From CAZBWE01 sp964495465 (GTDB taxonomy: Bacteria; Planctomycetota; Phycisphaerae; Sedimentisphaerales; Anaerobacaceae): a stretch of 9,722 nucleotides of DNA. Positions 6,663 to 9,722 of this stretch are shown here, in pieces. The stretch's first letter is position 1. Each line of letters starts with the position of its first letter. The DNA is taken from assembly GCA_964495465.1 (NCBI GenBank), contig CAZBWE010000080.1, positions 1-9,722 on the forward strand. Direction: 5' to 3'. Position numbers and translations under genes: made by a program. Below the pieces are notes generated by a model. It saw only the letters and a program-made list of their open reading frames with translations, did not search any database and was not told the DNA's origin.

Positions 6663-7991
6663 ATGCAAACTCAAAAAGTCCTGGATCAGGTCGAAAAAGA
6701 CAATATAAAATTCATCACCCTTCAATTCACCGACTTACTCGGCGTCATAAAAGAGGTCATTACACCCGTCGAGCAGCTGGAGAATGCTCTTGCTGACGGC
6801 GTCTGGTTCGACGGCTCTTCAATCGAGGGCTTCGCACGCATTCAGGAAAGCGACCTGTTCTTAAAGCCCGATACTGCTACCTATGCAGTCGTTCCCTGGC
6901 TGACACAGGATGGTATAACCGCAAGATTTATTTGTGATATCTACCGCGCAGACGGCAAGCCCTTTGAAGGCGATCCAAGGTTCATTCTCAAACAGGCGGT
7001 CGCCGAGGCGGTAAAAGAAGGCCTTGAATACAATGTCGGGCCGGAGCCGGAATTCTATCTCTTCAGGGCCGATAGTCCTAACAGGACAAATCCCCTCGAT
7101 TACGGCAGCTATTTCGACCTTTCCTCGCACGAAGGATACAAGGTCATAAAAAACATAGTAGCCGCACTCGAGAATTTCGCAATCAAGGTCGAGGCCTCCC
7201 ATCACGAGGTCGGCCTCGGCCAATACGAAATTGATTTCCGCTACGGCAGTTGTCTCGACATCGCCGACAAGGTGCTGACGTTGAAATACTGCGCAAAGAA
7301 AATCGCCCAGATGCACAATCTGCACGCCACCTTTATGGCCAAGCCGCAAATGGGCAAGGCCGGCTCAGGTATGCACGTCCACCAGAGTTTGTTCGATATC
7401 AAAGCAAAGACAAACGCCTTCTACGATAAGGACCAGAAATACAACCTCTCGAAAATCGCCTTCAATTTCATAGCAGGCCAAATGAAGCACATCGACGCGA
7501 TGTGTGCAATCCTCTGCCCGACTGTAAACTCATACAAACGCCTTGTTTCCGGCTTCGAGGCGCCGGTTTATGTCACCTGGGCCGGTATGAATCGCTCAGC
7601 CCTCCTGCGGGTGCCCAAGTGGTTCAAAACCAAACCGCAGGCCGCCCGAATAGAGCTGCGCTGCCCCGACCCGACCTGCAATCCGTATCTTGCCTTTGCG
7701 GTTATGTTAAGAGCGGGCCTGGACGGTATCAAAAACGATTTGCAACCCCCTGAGCCGGTGGAAGAAAATATCTATGAGCTTGACAGCAAAAGTTTGTTAC
7801 AGAAAAATATCGACCTTTTGCCAACGTCGTTGGCCGAAGCGCTAAATGCCCTGAAAGGCGATAAGATTTTGCAGGAAACTCTCGGAAAACATCTGTTTGA
7901 AAGATACATTGACGTAAAGACAAAGGAATGGGACGAGTTCAAACAGCAGGTCACCAACTGGGAGCTCGAAACATACTTGGACACTTTCTAA
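6663..7991 (+). CDS. glnA: Glutamine synthetase, type I (GSI-alpha-like)
   Basis: A 442-residue glutamine synthetase (glutamate + ammonia + ATP to glutamine), the entry point of ammonia assimilation; the enzyme is a cytoplasmic dodecamer. Visible motifs are the N-terminal beta-grasp domain with FTDLLG (22-27) and DGSSIEGFARI (50-60); metal-binding GPEPEF (E128, E130) and HHEVGLGQYEID (E182, E189); GSGMHVHQS with His238; NSYKRL (R293); FEAP (E299, flap); NRSALLRVP (R311, R316); and IELRCPDP with NPYLAFA. The length, about 30 residues shorter than enteric enzymes, and the GLDGIKNDLQPPEPVEENIYEL segment, which lacks the adenylylated-Tyr motif of GSI-beta, point to the GSI-alpha group. Arg59 occupies the position of B. 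subtilis Arg62, linked to feedback inhibition by glutamine. No glnB, ntr or regulator gene is adjacent. A GTG nine codons upstream is an alternative start. Confidence 0.96.
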   Translation: MQTQKVLDQVEKDNIKFITLQFTDLLGVIKEVITPVEQLENALADGVWFDGSSIEGFARIQESDLFLKPDTATYAVVPWLTQDGITARFICDIYRADGKPFEGDPRFILKQAVAEAVKEGLEYNVGPEPEFYLFRADSPNRTNPLDYGSYFDLSSHEGYKVIKNIVAALENFAIKVEASHHEVGLGQYEIDFRYGSCLDIADKVLTLKYCAKKIAQMHNLHATFMAKPQMGKAGSGMHVHQSLFDIKAKTNAFYDKDQKYNLSKIAFNFIAGQMKHIDAMCAILCPTVNSYKRLVSGFEAPVYVTWAGMNRSALLRVPKWFKTKPQAARIELRCPDPTCNPYLAFAVMLRAGLDGIKNDLQPPEPVEENIYELDSKSLLQKNIDLLPTSLAEALNALKGDKILQETLGKHLFERYIDVKTKEWDEFKQQVTNWELETYLDTF

Positions 7992-7996
7992 GAACT

Positions 7997-8106
7997 TATA
8001 ACAAAACTATGCATTGCATTTTGTCATTCCCGAAAAAACGGGAATCCAGATATTTTTATTCTTGTCCTCACAAAAGTGGGGAAAAGTCATTTTATGTTTT
8101 GTTATA
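7997..8106. repeat. 110-bp MITE-like element with TA ends
   Basis: TATAACAAAAC at 7997-8007 and its perfect reverse complement at 8096-8106 bound a 110-bp segment that has no ORF. The outermost TA at both ends (7997-7998 and 8105-8106) could be the TA target duplication made by IS630/Tc1-type elements. The element begins five bases after the glnA stop, and its right end contains the stop codon of the truncated lipoprotein gene on the other strand. A second palindrome sits inside it (8026-8045). Confidence 0.5.
8026..8045. repeat. ATTCCCG palindrome, possible glnA terminator hairpin
   Basis: ATTCCCG-AAAAAA-CGGGAAT is a perfect 7-bp stem with a six-A loop, flanked by GTC on the left and CCAGA on the right. 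The GTCATTCCCG...CGGGAATCCAG form is that of a repeat scattered in many bacterial genomes (the dRS3 repeat of Neisseria has the same ATTCCC/GGGAAT ends). It lies 34 nt after glnA and could end its transcript, but no T-run follows the stem directly (ATTTTTATT comes seven bases later). Confidence 0.5.
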
Positions 8107-8362
8107 GAGTCGAAATATCTTGGCCGACTTCGCCCAAATCGCAAACCGTATTCTCAAAAGAAATCTTCGGCAGCAGATTCTCAGCCGGAGTAACAGATGG
8201 TAACGAAACTTCTCTTGGCGCTGCGGGCTGAATTAACTTCACAGTGTGTTTATCGGTTTTTTCGAAATCTGTAACCGTTGTTTGCTGTTCCTGACAGCCT
8301 ATTGCCAGAGAAATAATCAGGCACAATAAAGCAAATACAAAAATTAACTTATTTCTATTCAT
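8102..8362 (-). pseudogene. Truncated DUF1573-type lipoprotein
   Basis: An 86-residue reading frame with a lipoprotein signal peptide (NRNK, hydrophobic core, LAIGC; Cys23 probably lipidated), a Thr/Pro-rich linker, and then PKISFENTVCDLGEVG (65-80). That motif resembles the opening strand of DUF1573 domains, which usually continue for about 80 more residues. Here the frame stops six residues later, inside the right inverted end of the 110-bp repeat element, so the gene looks cut short. Nothing resembling the missing part lies on the other side, where glnA ends. It follows the SUMF1-type lipoprotein gene on the same strand with a 98-bp gap. The Shine-Dalgarno is weak. A real small lipoprotein is possible but less likely. 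Confidence 0.6.
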
Positions 8363-8460
8363 ATCGACACTTGCCAGTTTTCATCATACTAACATCTGCT
8401 TGCCACAGTGCAGAATCCAACTTCTTTATCCTTCTACAGCAATTTGGTTTTCTGATTCTT

Positions 8461-9477
8461 TTACGGTAGCTCTACGACAATACGAAAACCGTAGATACCT
8501 CCTAAAACTTCATCCCCGAACTCTCTAGGACCAACGAAAGAGGCCCGACCGCGGAATACGTGATACGCCTTATCATAAGGATAAGGATTAAGCGATTTGT
8601 CTTCTAAGAGGCGTTCTTCTGTGGGGCCTTGGGGGTCAATAACATCATCTTTCAAATAACGGACGCCGTAGAAATCAGAACACCATTCGCCAACCCAGCT
8701 CTTCATTCCAACCACACCATCGGGCGTCACATTCTCCGGAAATGCATCCACCGGAGCGCAACTCCAGGGATGTGGATATTTCTCTTTATTCTGTCGTCCC
8801 TGTATCGGCCACCGGTCTGTCCATTCTACGTCGCCTTCCCCCCAAGGGAAAGTTCTGCCCTCAGTACCGCGAGCAGTAAATTCCCATTCCGCCTCGGTCG
8901 GCAGACGAACGATAAAACCTATCTCATGGCTAAGCCACTCACAGAATGCTACGGCCCCTTTCCAAGGGACAACATTGATTGCGCAGTTCTCACAGCCTGG
9001 CCTGGGAACATAAGCTTTGTCTTTTATTTCTATGCGGGCAGATTTGTTTAACTTGACATAATCCTCCGGATTGGAAACAGCGTTTAGAAACTTACAAAAC
9101 TGTAAACTTGTTATCTTATATTTGCCAATATAGAATCCTTTTGTAATCGTGACCTTACGTGCTGGCCAATCATCGGGATACTTCCCAACCATAAACCTAG
9201 ATGAGATTCGTGCAAAAAATTTCTCTACCCATCCTACATTTCTACCCATAACAAAAGTGCCAGGTTTAATATAGACAAGATCAATGTTTGTTTCACTATC
9301 TATAGCAAGTTGCATTGTCTTCGGTAGTAGAGCAACAGAGTTTGGAGAAGACGCATTTCTGGACTCAGATGCTTTGTTTCCCTTCGGGTCATCTGAACAT
9401 CCACACAGCAGAGCCAAAGGCATCACTACAAAACTGATGGTCATGATTCTCTGACACAAGTTTTTTTTACTTCTCAC
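8461..9477 (-). CDS. SUMF1/FGE-fold lipoprotein, probably non-catalytic
   Basis: A 338-residue protein with a basic n-region, a hydrophobic core and LCGC at 24-27, so Cys27 is probably lipidated and the protein anchored in a membrane facing the periplasm. Residues about 66-336 form a formylglycine-generating-enzyme (SUMF1) type domain: PGTFVMG (72-78), NVVPWKGAVAFCEWLS (168-183), RLPTEAEWEFTARG (191-204), FPWG (210-213), GEWCSDFYG (263-271), FRGRASF (308-314) and YGFRIV (329-334). The two cysteines that active FGE has near the C-terminus, after the RGGS motif, are absent, and the usual GNVWEW calcium-site motif reads SWVGEW. Sulfatase activation is therefore unlikely; a binding or structural role is a better guess. 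The start is GTG; GGGAG is present but 13 bases away, so the start is less sure than the frame. No sulfatase gene is nearby. Confidence 0.87.
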   Translation of the reverse strand: MRSKKNLCQRIMTISFVVMPLALLCGCSDDPKGNKASESRNASSPNSVALLPKTMQLAIDSETNIDLVYIKPGTFVMGRNVGWVEKFFARISSRFMVGKYPDDWPARKVTITKGFYIGKYKITSLQFCKFLNAVSNPEDYVKLNKSARIEIKDKAYVPRPGCENCAINVVPWKGAVAFCEWLSHEIGFIVRLPTEAEWEFTARGTEGRTFPWGEGDVEWTDRWPIQGRQNKEKYPHPWSCAPVDAFPENVTPDGVVGMKSWVGEWCSDFYGVRYLKDDVIDPQGPTEERLLEDKSLNPYPYDKAYHVFRGRASFVGPREFGDEVLGGIYGFRIVVELP

Positions 9478-9625
9478 GCTTCTATTCCATCTCCCTTTTC
9501 TTAGAATTATTTCGGCAAGCTTTTGTTCTTACCGTTTATAATAGGCGAAGGTTTCAGAGATTTACCGGTATTCCGCGGTCTCTCAGGTATTCTTTCATCT
9601 GTTTTATAGATTCCCAAAGGCATAA

Positions 9626-9722
9626 TTAGGCGTTTTGTTCAGGAGGTTCGGGAATTAAGGGCTCGACTAATTTGATAAGTTCCGGAATGTGTTCCGTGGC
9701 CGCAAGCCATATTCGCTCGACG
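9626..9722 (-). CDS. 3' end of an unidentified gene (partial)
   Basis: The last 31 codons of a minus-strand gene that enters from beyond the right edge: VERIWLAATEHIPELIK, then a Pro/Glu-rich end (EPLIPEPPEQNA) and TAA at 9628-9626. It looks coding in composition, but too little is present to name it. The same frame stays open for 23 more codons after this stop (see findings). The gap from 9478 to 9625 contains no other gene I can support. Confidence 0.5.
   Translation of the reverse strand, partial: VERIWLAATEHIPELIKLVEPLIPEPPEQNA

Overview
The window looks like a chromosomal piece of a Planctomycetota bacterium, probably of the Phycisphaerae/Sedimentisphaerales type. That is an inference from moderate GC, several small lipoproteins, an FGE-fold lipoprotein and a DUF1573-type lipoprotein; no rRNA or other marker confirms it. 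Three ordinary housekeeping or transport genes (clpB, a LysE-family exporter, glnA) lie on the + strand in the middle. They are flanked by minus-strand genes for exported proteins and by small repeat elements and transposon debris.

Left part (1-1812, minus strand): a two-gene operon. It encodes a small secreted protein (104 aa) and then a CsgG-like outer-membrane lipoprotein (444 aa), 27 bp apart, each with a strong Shine-Dalgarno. A good sigma70-type promoter (1945-1974) stands upstream and an AT-rich hairpin plus T-run terminator (82-113) downstream. The CsgG-like protein carries an unusual acidic tail built of 17-residue repeats. This resembles a reduced curli-type secretion module.

1813-3009: no intact gene. 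It holds the operon promoter and leader, a 137-bp element bounded by perfect 17-bp inverted repeats, and a badly decayed IS630-family transposase that can still be read from about 2264 to 2862.

Centre (3010-7991, plus strand): ClpB disaggregase (861 aa); a LysE/RhtB-type exporter with its own promoter; tandem hairpins, the second a likely terminator; and a GSI-alpha-type glutamine synthetase, whose start is better placed at ATG 6663 than at the upstream GTG 6636.

Right part (7992-9722): a roughly 110-bp element with 11-bp inverted ends containing TA sits directly after glnA, and its right end supplies the stop codon of a truncated DUF1573-like lipoprotein. Upstream of that, on the minus strand, is a 338-aa lipoprotein with a formylglycine-generating-enzyme (SUMF1) fold that lacks the catalytic cysteines. 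Last comes the 3' end of a further minus-strand gene that runs off the window.

The most interesting items are the CsgG-like/small secreted protein pair with its repeat tail, and the two small inverted-repeat elements, one of which appears to have cut a gene short. I see no CRISPR array, tRNA, rRNA or complete defence system.
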